In this document: piece after piece, positions 26,062-35,057 of the stretch
How the letters are laid out: each line of letters opens with the position of its first letter
Numbering within the stretch: the first letter of the stretch is position 1
Source: Betaproteobacteria bacterium
GTDB taxonomy: Bacteria > Pseudomonadota > Gammaproteobacteria > Burkholderiales > SG8-39
Assembly: GCA_947476535.1 (NCBI GenBank)
Contig: CANJRC010000017.1
Location: forward strand, 1-49,085
Length of the DNA: 49,085 nt
Direction: 5' to 3'
The notes under the pieces: model-generated
Databases searched by the model: none
Seen by the model: the letters and a program-made list of their open reading frames with translations, nothing else
Told to the model about the DNA's origin: nothing
Program-made: the position numbers and the translations under genes

Positions 26062-27036
26062 ATGAACAGGACGTTACTGACTGTGTTGCTGCTTGCCGGC
26101 GTATGGGCAGGGGTAGTGACGAGTCGAGCGTACTCGCAGACATTTCCCAGCAAGCCGGTGCGGATCATCGTGGGGTACCCGGCAGGCGGCGAAAGCGACA
26201 TAATCGTGCGCCGGTTTGGGCAAGTATTTCAGGGTACGATAGGTCAGCCTGTCATCGTCGACAACCGGCCGAGTGCCGCCGGCATCCTGGGATCGGTGCT
26301 GAATGCGCAGGCGGCTCCCGACGGCCATACGATCACTTATGTCGCCAGCCCGACCCAGACGATCAATCCGCACCTCCAGAAGAACCTCGGGTTCAATCCA
26401 CTCGCCGATTACACGCCAATCACGATTCTTGTGAGGACGCCTTTGGTCTTGTTGAGCAATCGAAGCTTGCCGGTGGGGAATGTGGCCGAGTTGCTTGCAT
26501 TCGCCAGGGCCAATCCGGGCAAACTGACATTCGGCTCCGGCGGCATGGGTAGCGGGAATCATCTGGCTGGCGAATTGTTCAAGAAGCATGCCAACATCGA
26601 TGTACTCCATGTGCCTTACAAGGGTGGCGGGCAGGCGACGGTAATGGATGTGATCAACGGGACCTTGAGCTTTATGTTCGGCGTAGTTCCGAACTCGATT
26701 CCGTTCATCCGTAACGGCCAGTTGAATCCGCTTGCCGTGAGTTCAAGGACAAGAAGCGCAGCCTTGCCGAATGTGCCCACGGTCATCGAGACCGGCATTC
26801 CGAATTTCGACGTTTCAATTTGGTTCGGATTCGAAGGTCCGCCAAAACTCCCGAAGCCGATTGTCGACGTGTTGTCGGCGGCGATTCGCCGTGCCGCCTC
26901 CGATCCCGTGTTTTCGCGCCCGCTCCTTGAGGCTGGATACGATGTCGCACCCTCCTCTCCGGAGGAGATGGAGGCAAAGATAAAGTCCGACTACGACCTG
27001 TGGGGCCCTTTGGTCAAAGAGGCGAAGATCGAGTAG
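26062..27036 (+). CDS. Bug-family (tripartite tricarboxylate transporter) substrate-binding protein
   Basis: A 324-residue periplasmic receptor. Signal peptide MNRTLLTVLLLAGVWAGVVT... with likely cleavage before QTFPSKPVRIIVGYPAGGE. The family segments VIVDNRPSAAGILGSVL, QAAPDGHTITYV and VLHVPYKGGGQATVMDVING are present. GAGGGG before ATG 26062 fixes the start. It lies 51 bases before the D-amino-acid deacylase gene on the same strand, so it may deliver that enzyme's substrate, by inference from context only. No TctAB membrane subunits are encoded in the window. Confidence 0.92.
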   Translation: MNRTLLTVLLLAGVWAGVVTSRAYSQTFPSKPVRIIVGYPAGGESDIIVRRFGQVFQGTIGQPVIVDNRPSAAGILGSVLNAQAAPDGHTITYVASPTQTINPHLQKNLGFNPLADYTPITILVRTPLVLLSNRSLPVGNVAELLAFARANPGKLTFGSGGMGSGNHLAGELFKKHANIDVLHVPYKGGGQATVMDVINGTLSFMFGVVPNSIPFIRNGQLNPLAVSSRTRSAALPNVPTVIETGIPNFDVSIWFGFEGPPKLPKPIVDVLSAAIRRAASDPVFSRPLLEAGYDVAPSSPEEMEAKIKSDYDLWGPLVKEAKIE

Positions 27037-27087
27037 ATGCGCGAAGTTCAAGGTGGCAGTGCCGATGCTTGAGGTCCAGGAGGTTCT

Positions 27088-28809
27088 ATGAGTTACGACA
27101 TGGTGATCCGCAATGGAACCGTCATCGACGGGACGGGCATGGCCTCTTTTCGGGCTGACATCGGAATTGCCCATGGCCGCATCGCCAAGATCGATCGGAT
27201 CAAGGAGCGTGGCCGGGAAGAGATCGATGCCGATGGTCATATCGTCACGCCGGGCTTCATCGATGGACATACGCACATGGATGCCCAAATTCACTGGGAT
27301 CCACTGGGGACGTCTTCGTCGTGGAATGGCGTGACAACAGTCGTCATGGGTAACTGCGGCTTTACCCTAGCACCGTCGAGTGCGGCCGGGGCGCGGCTGG
27401 TGATCAGCAATCTGGAGCGCGCGGAGGACATATCGCCAGCAGCGATGGCGGCGGGCATCCGATGGGACTGGGAGACATTTCCGGAATACATGGATTGTCT
27501 CGACCGGCTTCCAAAGGGGATCAATTACGCGACCTATGTCGGGCATTCCGCCCTCAGAACCTGGAGCATGGGAGACCGCGCATTTGACGAGCCAGTGGCG
27601 AGCGAAGCCGAGCTTGCGCGCATGGAAAGTCAGCTGCAGCAGGCACTGGAATCGGGGGCCATCGGATTCAGCACTTCGCGCAGCCCGGGCCACGAGACGG
27701 CGGACAACCGCCTGGTGGCGTCAAGGGTGGCGGCATGGGAGGAAATCCATCGGCTCGTTAGCGCAATGGGACGCTTCGGCGGGGGAATCTTCGAGATTGC
27801 CAAGGATCCCGCGGACCGCTCCAACGACCCGGTAGTCAGGCAGGAGTCATTTCGACGCATGCGTGAACTGACGCTGGAGAGCGGTGTGGTGACCACATTT
27901 GGCGTGCTGACGACCTTGCCGAAGCCGGTGTGGCGAGATCATCTGGCATTGTTCGACCAAACTGCCGCGCTGGGTGGTCGCATGTTCGGGCAAACACATA
28001 CGCGCGGGGTCAACGTCCTGACTTCGTTTCTAACGCGGCTGCCCTTTGACCGGGTTCCGGAATGGCGCGAATTTCGCAGCCTCCCGCTCGAGGAGCAAAA
28101 GCATCGCTTGCGCGACCCCGCGGTGCGCCAGCGATTGATTCATGCAGCTGATCACGGCGACTACGGGCGCGCAATTGGCACCGATGCCGCCAAGCCAAAC
28201 TGGAACCGGATGCGTGTCTACAACGATACCATTCGTGACAATCCGACCGTTGCAGAGGTCGCTGCGGCACGCGGAGTGCATCCCGTGGGGGCGATCATCG
28301 ATTTGTCGCTGGAGAAGGACTTCAATCAGTTTTTTTCCGAAGCCACTGGCAGCGTGATGATCGAGGATGAGGACGTGCTCGAAGTCATGAAGCATCCGAG
28401 GACCGTCATGACATTCTCCGATTCCGGAGCGCATGTCAGCCAGATCGCTGATTCGTCGATTCAAGTGGATCTGCTGGCCAAATGGACGCGCGAGCGCAAG
28501 GCCTTCACCCTGGAGGAGGCGGTGCGCATGATTACGCTCGCCCCTGCGCGTGGCTGGGGCTTTCATGATCGCGGGCTGTTGCGCGAGGGCATGGTCGCCG
28601 ATATCAATGTGATCGACTACGAGCATCTGGCACCCGAACTGCCACGGCTTGTGCACGATCTGCCCGGGGGCGCCCGTCGCCTGATTCAACGTTCGCGCGG
28701 AATAAAGGCGACGATTGTGGCTGGGAAAGCACTCTTTTGCGATGGCGAGCACACCGGACAGCTTCCAGGGCGCTTGTTGCGCGGTCCTTTGGCGCGCGCG
28801 CGCGCGTAG
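27088..28809 (+). CDS. N-acyl-D-amino-acid deacylase / D-aminoacylase family amidohydrolase
   Basis: A 573-residue zinc amidohydrolase. The metal site GFIDGHTHMDAQIHWDP holds His61 and His63, and GVTTVVMGNCGFTLAP holds Cys90, the bridging-metal Cys typical of D-aminoacylases. Later parts include SGAIGFSTSRSPGHET, GQTHTRG and TFSDSGAHVSQIAD (a metal-ligand Asp). The family removes the acyl group from N-acyl-D-amino acids or acts on related amides. AGGAGG stands five bases before ATG 27088. It is flanked by two Bug receptors in the same direction. The 3' end carries a pure alternating GC run encoding the final Ala-Arg residues. Confidence 0.9.
   Translation: MSYDMVIRNGTVIDGTGMASFRADIGIAHGRIAKIDRIKERGREEIDADGHIVTPGFIDGHTHMDAQIHWDPLGTSSSWNGVTTVVMGNCGFTLAPSSAAGARLVISNLERAEDISPAAMAAGIRWDWETFPEYMDCLDRLPKGINYATYVGHSALRTWSMGDRAFDEPVASEAELARMESQLQQALESGAIGFSTSRSPGHETADNRLVASRVAAWEEIHRLVSAMGRFGGGIFEIAKDPADRSNDPVVRQESFRRMRELTLESGVVTTFGVLTTLPKPVWRDHLALFDQTAALGGRMFGQTHTRGVNVLTSFLTRLPFDRVPEWREFRSLPLEEQKHRLRDPAVRQRLIHAADHGDYGRAIGTDAAKPNWNRMRVYNDTIRDNPTVAEVAAARGVHPVGAIIDLSLEKDFNQFFSEATGSVMIEDEDVLEVMKHPRTVMTFSDSGAHVSQIADSSIQVDLLAKWTRERKAFTLEEAVRMITLAPARGWGFHDRGLLREGMVADINVIDYEHLAPELPRLVHDLPGGARRLIQRSRGIKATIVAGKALFCDGEHTGQLPGRLLRGPLARARA
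28792..28806. repeat. Alternating (GC)n tract at the 3' end of the deacylase gene
   Basis: A 15-base run of alternating G and C ends just before the TAG stop of the deacylase gene and encodes the terminal Ala-Arg-Ala. Such a dinucleotide run can slip in replication and could move the stop codon, with little effect on the folded enzyme. Confidence 0.7.
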
Positions 28810-28932
28810 GTCGCGGATCCACGTGCTTGACTCACTTCCCCTCGGATACGATCGCTTTCTTCACAGCAGCTGCCCCGCTTCTAGTGGTGCAATGTGCGCA
28901 CTCCGTGAATCTTCTAACTTGAGGAGAAGAAG

Positions 28933-29904
28933 ATGAATTTCTTCGGGATGTTCGTCAAAACGCTTCGCTGGTATGTTCTGTGCGCACTTTTCTGCACTGC
29001 ATCGCTGTGGGCTCAGGAGTATCCCTCAAAGCCTATTCGGATCATCGTACCGGCGACCGCAGGCACAACGACCGACCTCGTGGTTCGGCCAATCGCGACA
29101 AAGCTCACGGAACGGTTGAAGTGGACAGTCGTGGTCGAGAACCGTGCGGGGGGGAACTTCATGATCGGCTCTCGTGCCGTCGCGAGTTCCAACCCCGACG
29201 GGTATACGTTATTGGCCGCGGTTGGAACGCTTGCTGTTCTGCAGGCGGCGGAACAGAAGGTGGAATTTCTGAAGGACCTCGCATTCGTCACGAGGACTGT
29301 CAATCTTCAGTTCATTGTCATCGCGCATCCATCGGTTCCGCCAAACACGGTTCTCGAATTGATGAACTATGCCAAGACCCAGCCTGGCAAGCTGTCGTAC
29401 GCATCGGCAGGGACGGGATCCTGGACGAAGCTGGCTTTTGAATATCTGAAACAGACGACGGGCGCCGATATTACCGAAATCCCTTACAAGGATGGAGGTT
29501 TTACGCCGGATGTGGCGTCCGGACTGGTGCCGGTCGGAATAAACACCGTGACCGGTGTCTTGTCGTTTGTGACTTCGGGCAGGGTCAAAGCCCTCGGAAT
29601 TGTGGGGCTCAAACGCAGCCCGCTGCTCCCCAATGTACCGACCATCGGCGAGACGGGGTTGCCCGACTTCGACGGGGATACCTGGCAGGGACTGATGGTG
29701 CGCGCGGGCACGCCATCCGACATCATTTCGCGATTGAATCGAGAAGTGGTATCCGTACTCCAGTTGGCTGAAGTGCGAGAACAGTTCGAGAAAATGGGCG
29801 CAACCGTTGCAGGCGATTCACCGGAGGAATTCAAGAAGAAGTTCGACGCCGATGTCAGCCGTTGGGCCCGCGTCATCAAGGCAGCCAACATCAAATTCGA
29901 TTGA
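28933..29904 (+). CDS. Bug-family (tripartite tricarboxylate transporter) substrate-binding protein
   Basis: A 323-residue periplasmic receptor with an N-terminal signal (FVKTLRWYVLCALFCTASLWA, cleavage at about 27 before QEYPSKPIRIIVPATAG). VVVENRAGGNFMIGSRAVA and SNPDGYTLLAAV are the usual Bug signatures; ITEIPYKDGGFTPDVASG is the second-lobe motif. GAGGAGAAG precedes the start. It follows the deacylase by 123 bases in the same direction and converges with HyuA. The ligand may relate to either neighbour. Sequence differs enough from the other three Bug proteins here to suggest a different ligand. Confidence 0.92.
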   Translation: MNFFGMFVKTLRWYVLCALFCTASLWAQEYPSKPIRIIVPATAGTTTDLVVRPIATKLTERLKWTVVVENRAGGNFMIGSRAVASSNPDGYTLLAAVGTLAVLQAAEQKVEFLKDLAFVTRTVNLQFIVIAHPSVPPNTVLELMNYAKTQPGKLSYASAGTGSWTKLAFEYLKQTTGADITEIPYKDGGFTPDVASGLVPVGINTVTGVLSFVTSGRVKALGIVGLKRSPLLPNVPTIGETGLPDFDGDTWQGLMVRAGTPSDIISRLNREVVSVLQLAEVREQFEKMGATVAGDSPEEFKKKFDADVSRWARVIKAANIKFD

Positions 29905-29929
29905 AACTTGGTTCGCGGTCAGATTGGCA

Positions 29930-29957
29930 TGGCGGCCGGTCCGCAGTAGTGCCGCCA
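29930..29957. terminator. Hairpin between convergent Bug and HyuA genes
   Basis: TGGCGGC (29930-29936) and GCCGCCA (29951-29957) pair over 7 bp around a 14-base loop in the 56-base gap between convergent stops. No T-tract is present on the plus strand, so function is uncertain. Confidence 0.3.
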
Positions 29958-29960
29958 GAG

Positions 29961-32003
29961 TCATTCTTTGTAACGCAGCAGAATGCCGTTCAGTCGTTCG
30001 CGGCTCGCCGTCCAGTTCGGAGGGACGATCACAGTTGTATCTTTCTCCTCAATGATGAGCGGGCCTCGAAGCGGCTGGTCGATGCTGCGCCGGCTGATGA
30101 CGGGAGTGGCCATTTCGCCGAACGCGCCGAAGTAGGCCATGCGCGTGTGTTTCTCGAACGTGCTCGTCTGCAACGCCATTTCGTGAAGGCCCTGGAACGA
30201 CAGGGGACTGGTGGCTGAGACCGCGCGCAGACGTGTGTTGACGATGTACAAGTCGCCTTCCCCCGGGAAGCCGAACTCGCGTTGATGGGCTTCGCGAAAC
30301 TGCACGGCGATGTTGTCGGGGTCGGTCGAATCCGGGCCTTCCAGGGTCAGTGTCATTTCATCGCGCATGAACCCGACGCGGATGTCGGCGATGCGCTCGA
30401 AACGCATGTCCGAGCCATCAATGTTCTGCCTATCGAAGTCGCTCTTGGCCTGTGACTCCATTTCGCCAAATATCGCGTCAAACCTCGCACGCGACATGTC
30501 CCGCAGCAGTTCTTCGAGCGTGCGCACATAGTCGAGCCGTGTTTTGGCAAGCAGGAGCCCCAGGGCGCTGAAAAGACCGGGATGGGGTGGGACAAGCACG
30601 GTTTTGATGCCGACGTTCTCGCACAGGGCGGCCGCATGGATGGGGCCGGCGCCGCCAAATGCAATCAACGTCATTTTACGAATGTCGTGGCCCCGTTCCG
30701 TGGATACCGCCCGCAACGCGCGGGTCATTGTGGCGTTTGCGACCCGGATGATCCCGTATGCGGCCGCCAAAGTACTCATTTTGAGGGGTTCGGCGACCTG
30801 GGTGCGAATGGCTTCCAGCGCTGCGTTGCGGTCGATACCCAATGTCCCATCGGCAATGGTCACCGGGTTCATGTAACCCAGTGCAACATTGGCGTCGGTT
30901 ACTGTCGGCCTCGTGCCGCCCCTGCCATAGCATACGGGGCCGGGGTCGGCACCTGCGCTGATCGGCCCTACTCGCAACCCGCCGGCTTCGTCAATCCACA
31001 CCATACTGCCGCCACCGGCGCCGACTTCGACGATGTCGAGGGACGGGACGCGCAATGCATGACCCGTCCCTCGCATGCTGACTGCAGAGACGTTTCCCCC
31101 GATTTCACCGTAGGCTTTTTCAATGGGCCGCCCATTCAGGATCAGGCAGGCCTTGGCGGTAGTGCCGCCCATGTCGAAAGAGAGAACGTCCCCGAAGGCC
31201 AATTCACGAGCGTACTGGGATGCTGCCAATACCCCGGCGGCAGGTCCCGATTCGACCATCGAGATGGGCCGCTTGCGCGCCATCGCCGAGGTCATGGTGC
31301 CGCCGTTCGACTGCATGATGAGCAGGCGGGTGCTGTACCGATTCAAATGCTTTTCGAGTCGATCGAGGTAATGGTTGATCACCGGCAGAAGCGACGCATT
31401 GATGACCGTGGTGCTGGTCCGTTCGTATTCGCGACCTTCCGGATTGACTTCCGAGGAAAGGCTCAGGTGGCAATTGGGCAACACCTGGCGCACGAGCTCA
31501 GCCAAGGCGCGTTCATGGACGGGGTTGACATAGGAATTGATGAGGCAGACGGCGATGGCTTCAACTGCGGCATCGCGCAGCCGGAAAATGGCCTGCATTG
31601 CACTGTCGAAATCCAGCGCTTTCGCCACCATCCCATCGGCGAGTACACGCTCCGTCACTTCGAGCCGCAGCGGGCGGGGCACCAAGGGAGGCAATCGCGT
31701 CCAGCGCGGGTCCAGCAGCCTGTTGCCCTTCTGATTCATGAGCTCGAGAACGTCCCTGAAACCCCTGGTGGTCAGCAGTCCGGTGCGTGGGGTCTTGCCC
31801 TCGATGACGGCGTTCGATGCGGTCGTGGTCGCGTGCACAAAATAGTCGACGGGCTCGTTGGTATTCAAGTGCGCTATGCTGGAAACGATGTCCTCACCGA
31901 CCTTGTCGATGAGCGACAGCACCTTGGCAAAGTACACCTGTTTGTTGTCCTGCAGGATCACGATGTCGGTGAAGGTGCCGCCAATATCAAAAGCAACGCG
32001 CAT
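29961..32003 (-). CDS. hyuA: Hydantoinase/oxoprolinase family protein, HyuA-type ATP-binding subunit
   Basis: A 680-residue subunit of an ATP-dependent hydantoinase / 5-oxoprolinase / acetone-carboxylase-type enzyme. The N-terminus MRVAFDIGGTFTDIVILQD is the sugar-kinase/actin-like phosphate-binding motif; EYERTSTTVINA (192-203), QSNGG (231-235), ESGPAAG (251-257) and FDMGGTTAKAC (276-286) continue the family pattern, and SALGLLLAKTRLDY begins the C-terminal part. With HyuB it opens a lactam, hydantoin or similar ring using ATP. Its ATG overlaps the HyuB stop by one base (TGATG), so the two are coupled. The exact substrate is not determined. Confidence 0.93.
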   Translation of the reverse strand: MRVAFDIGGTFTDIVILQDNKQVYFAKVLSLIDKVGEDIVSSIAHLNTNEPVDYFVHATTTASNAVIEGKTPRTGLLTTRGFRDVLELMNQKGNRLLDPRWTRLPPLVPRPLRLEVTERVLADGMVAKALDFDSAMQAIFRLRDAAVEAIAVCLINSYVNPVHERALAELVRQVLPNCHLSLSSEVNPEGREYERTSTTVINASLLPVINHYLDRLEKHLNRYSTRLLIMQSNGGTMTSAMARKRPISMVESGPAAGVLAASQYARELAFGDVLSFDMGGTTAKACLILNGRPIEKAYGEIGGNVSAVSMRGTGHALRVPSLDIVEVGAGGGSMVWIDEAGGLRVGPISAGADPGPVCYGRGGTRPTVTDANVALGYMNPVTIADGTLGIDRNAALEAIRTQVAEPLKMSTLAAAYGIIRVANATMTRALRAVSTERGHDIRKMTLIAFGGAGPIHAAALCENVGIKTVLVPPHPGLFSALGLLLAKTRLDYVRTLEELLRDMSRARFDAIFGEMESQAKSDFDRQNIDGSDMRFERIADIRVGFMRDEMTLTLEGPDSTDPDNIAVQFREAHQREFGFPGEGDLYIVNTRLRAVSATSPLSFQGLHEMALQTSTFEKHTRMAYFGAFGEMATPVISRRSIDQPLRGPLIIEEKDTTVIVPPNWTASRERLNGILLRYKE

Positions 32004-33697
32004 CAGCAGTACTCCTTGCCGGAGGTGGCCAAACGCAATGCTTCGGGGTCAAGCGAAACGGGATACTGTTCTTGCGCCGCGTTGGGCGTCAGTTTTCCCT
32101 CGGCGATGTCGCGCAGGATCAGCTTGGGGTCCCGCTCGCTGGCCGGTCCGTGACCTGCCACCCCTGCGACACGGTGATAGAGCCTGTCGCCAGGCTCCAC
32201 TTCGAGGTGGACATGCGTGCCGCGTGGCAATACTTCGGGCTCCCTGCCGACGCGCGTTAGATAGTTGACGGAGGGGCCCCCGCGGCCACCGCCGGCAAGG
32301 CCCGCGCCCGCCTCGAACGGGCGATTCGTCCTCACCATGATCTTGGCCGGTCGCAGGAAGCGGTATTCCCTGAATACGCTGAGGGAGCCGCGATACTTCC
32401 CGGGCCCTCCGGTATCCGCAACCAATCCGAAACTCTCGACCACCACCGGCCCTTCTCGTTCGATCAGTTCCACCGGCACCGTGCTGTAGGAGCGACCTGC
32501 GCCGTCGACGCCATCCATGGCGGGCCGGCCGCCCCAGCCGCCCCACATCAAGTCCATCGTCGTATACGTACTGCCATCGGCGCGCTGGCCGGAGATGTGC
32601 ACCACGTCTCCGCCGTCGGGTGGAACCCAGATGCGCTCCGGTAGTACTTTCGAGAAAGCGCTGTGGAGTGCGTCGGTGAGGAGAAAGATCACCGGTGCGC
32701 GTCCGCCGACAGCAGCTGGGAATTCCGGATTGACAAGGCTGCCCGAGGGCGCGATGAACTCGATGGGTTTGACCGAGCCGCTGTTGAATACGCCATCCTG
32801 GCAAAGCACGCTGTGTACGCCGCTGAACACCTGCCCAAGGGTGTTCGAATAGGGCATGTTGAGCGCGCTCTTCAGTTGGCGCGATGTCCCTGTGAAATCC
32901 ACGATCAGCTTGTCGCCCCGGAATCGAAGCGTGATTTTGATCGGGAACTGTACGCCGGGCGTGCCAAATCCATCGTCATGCAACATGGCTTCACCGGAAT
33001 AATCGCCAACCGGCACGGCGGCAATTGCCGCACGCATGGTCCTTTCGGCGTGATCGATAAGGTATTCGAAGCACGCGTTGACCCTCTCGATGCCATGTTT
33101 TTCAATGACCTGTTCGAATTCGCGCGCGCCGCGCCAGCATCCGGCGAGCTTGGCCTCGATGTCCCCCATCCATTCGTCGCTGGCACGGATGTTGGCTTTC
33201 AACAGGTCCACAATGCCTTCATTGCGCACTCCGGCCTCATAAAGTTTGAGGTTGGACAGGCGGATCCCCTCTTCATAGGATTCCGCGCAATGGCTCGAGA
33301 AGCCGCCCGGGAAACGACCGCCAATATCGGGCTGATGCGAGTAGATGATCGAGAAGCCGGCCAGCTGATGCTGGTGGAATACCGGCATGACAACGATCAC
33401 ATCGGGCATGTGTGCTGCGCCGGCGTAGGGATCGTTGCAGATGATCACGTCGCCAGGCTTGAAGCCCGCACCTTTGTACTTGTCCAGGATGAAGGGCATG
33501 ACACGCATGAACATGGTTGCGTGCAGATGCATGGCGGCCCCCAGGCCGACCAGCCGGCCCTTGGCGTCGATCAGGGACGTTGCGAAGTCACCCATTCGAA
33601 GAATCGGCGACTTCGCGGTGCGATGCACCGTGATTGCCATTTCCTCGGTGATGGAAGAGAGCTCATTGCGCAGTACTTCGAGGAGTATCGGGTCCAT
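32003..33697 (-). CDS. hyuB: Hydantoinase B/oxoprolinase family protein, HyuB-type subunit
   Basis: A 564-residue partner of HyuA. Typical HyuB segments: VLRNELSSITEEMAITVHRTAKSPI near the N-terminus, GDVIICNDPYAGAAHMPDVIVV, AESYEEGIRLSN, and the late VDGAGRSYSTVPVE and GGPGKYRGS. Of the three possible starts at 33703 (GTG), 33700 and 33697 (ATG), the last fits best, as AAGGAG (33708-33703) is then five bases away. It is the first gene of a two-gene operon transcribed away from a Bug receptor, with which it shares a 329-base regulatory gap. Confidence 0.92.
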   Translation of the reverse strand: MDPILLEVLRNELSSITEEMAITVHRTAKSPILRMGDFATSLIDAKGRLVGLGAAMHLHATMFMRVMPFILDKYKGAGFKPGDVIICNDPYAGAAHMPDVIVVMPVFHQHQLAGFSIIYSHQPDIGGRFPGGFSSHCAESYEEGIRLSNLKLYEAGVRNEGIVDLLKANIRASDEWMGDIEAKLAGCWRGAREFEQVIEKHGIERVNACFEYLIDHAERTMRAAIAAVPVGDYSGEAMLHDDGFGTPGVQFPIKITLRFRGDKLIVDFTGTSRQLKSALNMPYSNTLGQVFSGVHSVLCQDGVFNSGSVKPIEFIAPSGSLVNPEFPAAVGGRAPVIFLLTDALHSAFSKVLPERIWVPPDGGDVVHISGQRADGSTYTTMDLMWGGWGGRPAMDGVDGAGRSYSTVPVELIEREGPVVVESFGLVADTGGPGKYRGSLSVFREYRFLRPAKIMVRTNRPFEAGAGLAGGGRGGPSVNYLTRVGREPEVLPRGTHVHLEVEPGDRLYHRVAGVAGHGPASERDPKLILRDIAEGKLTPNAAQEQYPVSLDPEALRLATSGKEYC

Positions 33698-34026
33698 CAT
33701 CACTCCTTTGGTTGAGCGGGCGCGCTCCGCAGCAAGCCCCCAACCCCCATCTCTTGGGTAGCGTTATTTCTCGCGGGCGAACCGGGTACTGCCGGCACAG
33801 AACGTAACGCACGACACGCGAAGCGCGAATTGATTATGATGATGCTTAATCATACATGCATCAATGTTCCGATGACTCTCGGAATTATGATTGACATCGT
33901 AAGGTTAGTATCACGATACGCTTCCGCATGTGTGCACCTTGGTGTTTCGAAGTGAAAAGATGGAAGTGCAGGTCGGGAGGGGTTCGCGGTCCCGTTTCAA
34001 TTGCCAGTTGTCAGAAGGAGTTCAGA
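33698..34026. promoter_or_regulatory. AT-rich divergent intergenic region with inverted and direct repeats
   Basis: The 329 bases between hyuB and the divergent Bug gene are unusually AT-rich from about 33830 to 33920. TGATTA (33831-33836) and TAATCA (33847-33852) form an inverted repeat with a 10-base spacer; TATGAT (33835-33840) and ATCATA (33849-33854) form another within it. ATTATGAT occurs at 33833-33840 and again at 33884-33891, 51 bases apart, and the second copy runs into a TTGACA box (33891-33896) facing the Bug gene; no good -10 is seen. This looks like an operator for an unidentified regulator controlling both directions. No gene is visible here. Confidence 0.4.
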
Positions 34027-35013
34027 ATGACTGTACGGTCTAGCTTAATTCGTTGTTCGGCGACGTTGCTTGCGGGTGCTGTGTTGTTGTCTGGCCTGGC
34101 ATCCGCGCAGGAATATCCCGCTCGGCCGGTTCGATTGGTCAACCCCAATCTGGCGGGCGGTGTGTCTGATCGCATGGCGCGGACGATCGGCAAAGCCATG
34201 GAAGCGAGTTTGGGGCAATCCATCGTCGTCGAGAACAAGCCGGGGGCCGCAAGCGTGCTTGGCGTTTCCGAGGTGCTGCGTTCTAAGCCGGACGGATACT
34301 TCGTCGGGCAGACCTGTCTCGGTCCGGTTGTCATTCTGCCGCTAACTGGCGAGAAGTTGCCGTTCAACTTCCAGGAAGACGCCATCATCGTCGGTATGAT
34401 GGGCGGTCTGGATACACTGATCGCCACACGGGCTGATAATCCAGTCTCGACTATCGAAGGGGTGATTGCAGACGCCAAGGCGAATCCGGGCAAGGTTTCC
34501 ATCGGGATGGCGCAGTCGCCAGCCAACAGCATCCCCCTAGCGTACATGGCGAGCCGCGCGGGCGTTGAGCTGACCCTAGTCAGCTATCGTGGCGAGGTCC
34601 AGGCGCTGGCGGACCTGTTGGGTGGCACGCTCCAATACGCCATACAGTCGACGGGCTTGGCAATACCGCAGCTGCAGGCCGGTAAGATCAAAGCCATCCA
34701 AGTTCTCGCAACGAAGCGTAATCCGGCGCTGCCCAACGTGCCGTCGCAGGCCGATACCAAGGTGCCGGGCTTTCCACCCGATTCCTATTGCGTGATGTTC
34801 GTGCCGAAGGGAACCCCGAATGCGATCGTTCAAAGACTCAATCGGTCGTTGAATGAAGCGGCGAAAGACAAGGAGCTTTTGGCCATTTGGTCACGCGAAG
34901 GCCTGGTGCCATATATTGGCGGGACTCAGGCCGAATCAATGGATTTCCTGAAAGAAGTGTCCAATCGCTGGGTCAGCGTTGCCAAGGAAATTGATTTTTC
35001 CAAGCACCGCTGA
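34027..35013 (+). CDS. Bug-family (tripartite tricarboxylate transporter) substrate-binding protein
   Basis: A 328-residue periplasmic receptor. Signal peptide to about residue 27 (LLAGAVLLSGLASA), mature start QEYPARPVRLVNPNLAGG. VVENKPGAASVLGVSEVLRSKPDGYFVGQT follows the Bug pattern with minor changes (NPNLAGGVSDR in place of the usual P-x-x-GGxxD). AGAAGGAG before ATG 34027 supports the start. It is transcribed divergently from hyuBA over a repeat-bearing gap, suggesting joint control and a role in supplying the hydantoinase. The remains of an esterase gene follow 44 bases after its stop. Confidence 0.92.
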   Translation: MTVRSSLIRCSATLLAGAVLLSGLASAQEYPARPVRLVNPNLAGGVSDRMARTIGKAMEASLGQSIVVENKPGAASVLGVSEVLRSKPDGYFVGQTCLGPVVILPLTGEKLPFNFQEDAIIVGMMGGLDTLIATRADNPVSTIEGVIADAKANPGKVSIGMAQSPANSIPLAYMASRAGVELTLVSYRGEVQALADLLGGTLQYAIQSTGLAIPQLQAGKIKAIQVLATKRNPALPNVPSQADTKVPGFPPDSYCVMFVPKGTPNAIVQRLNRSLNEAAKDKELLAIWSREGLVPYIGGTQAESMDFLKEVSNRWVSVAKEIDFSKHR

Positions 35014-35057
35014 GTGGCCGTCCCTCTTCGAGTCGCGGGTTTATCGCGTCGCTGATC

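Noticed and set aside
30582-32153. Long plus-strand open frame opposite HyuA
   Set aside because: Antisense shadow with no motif; HyuA motifs are clear on the minus strand.
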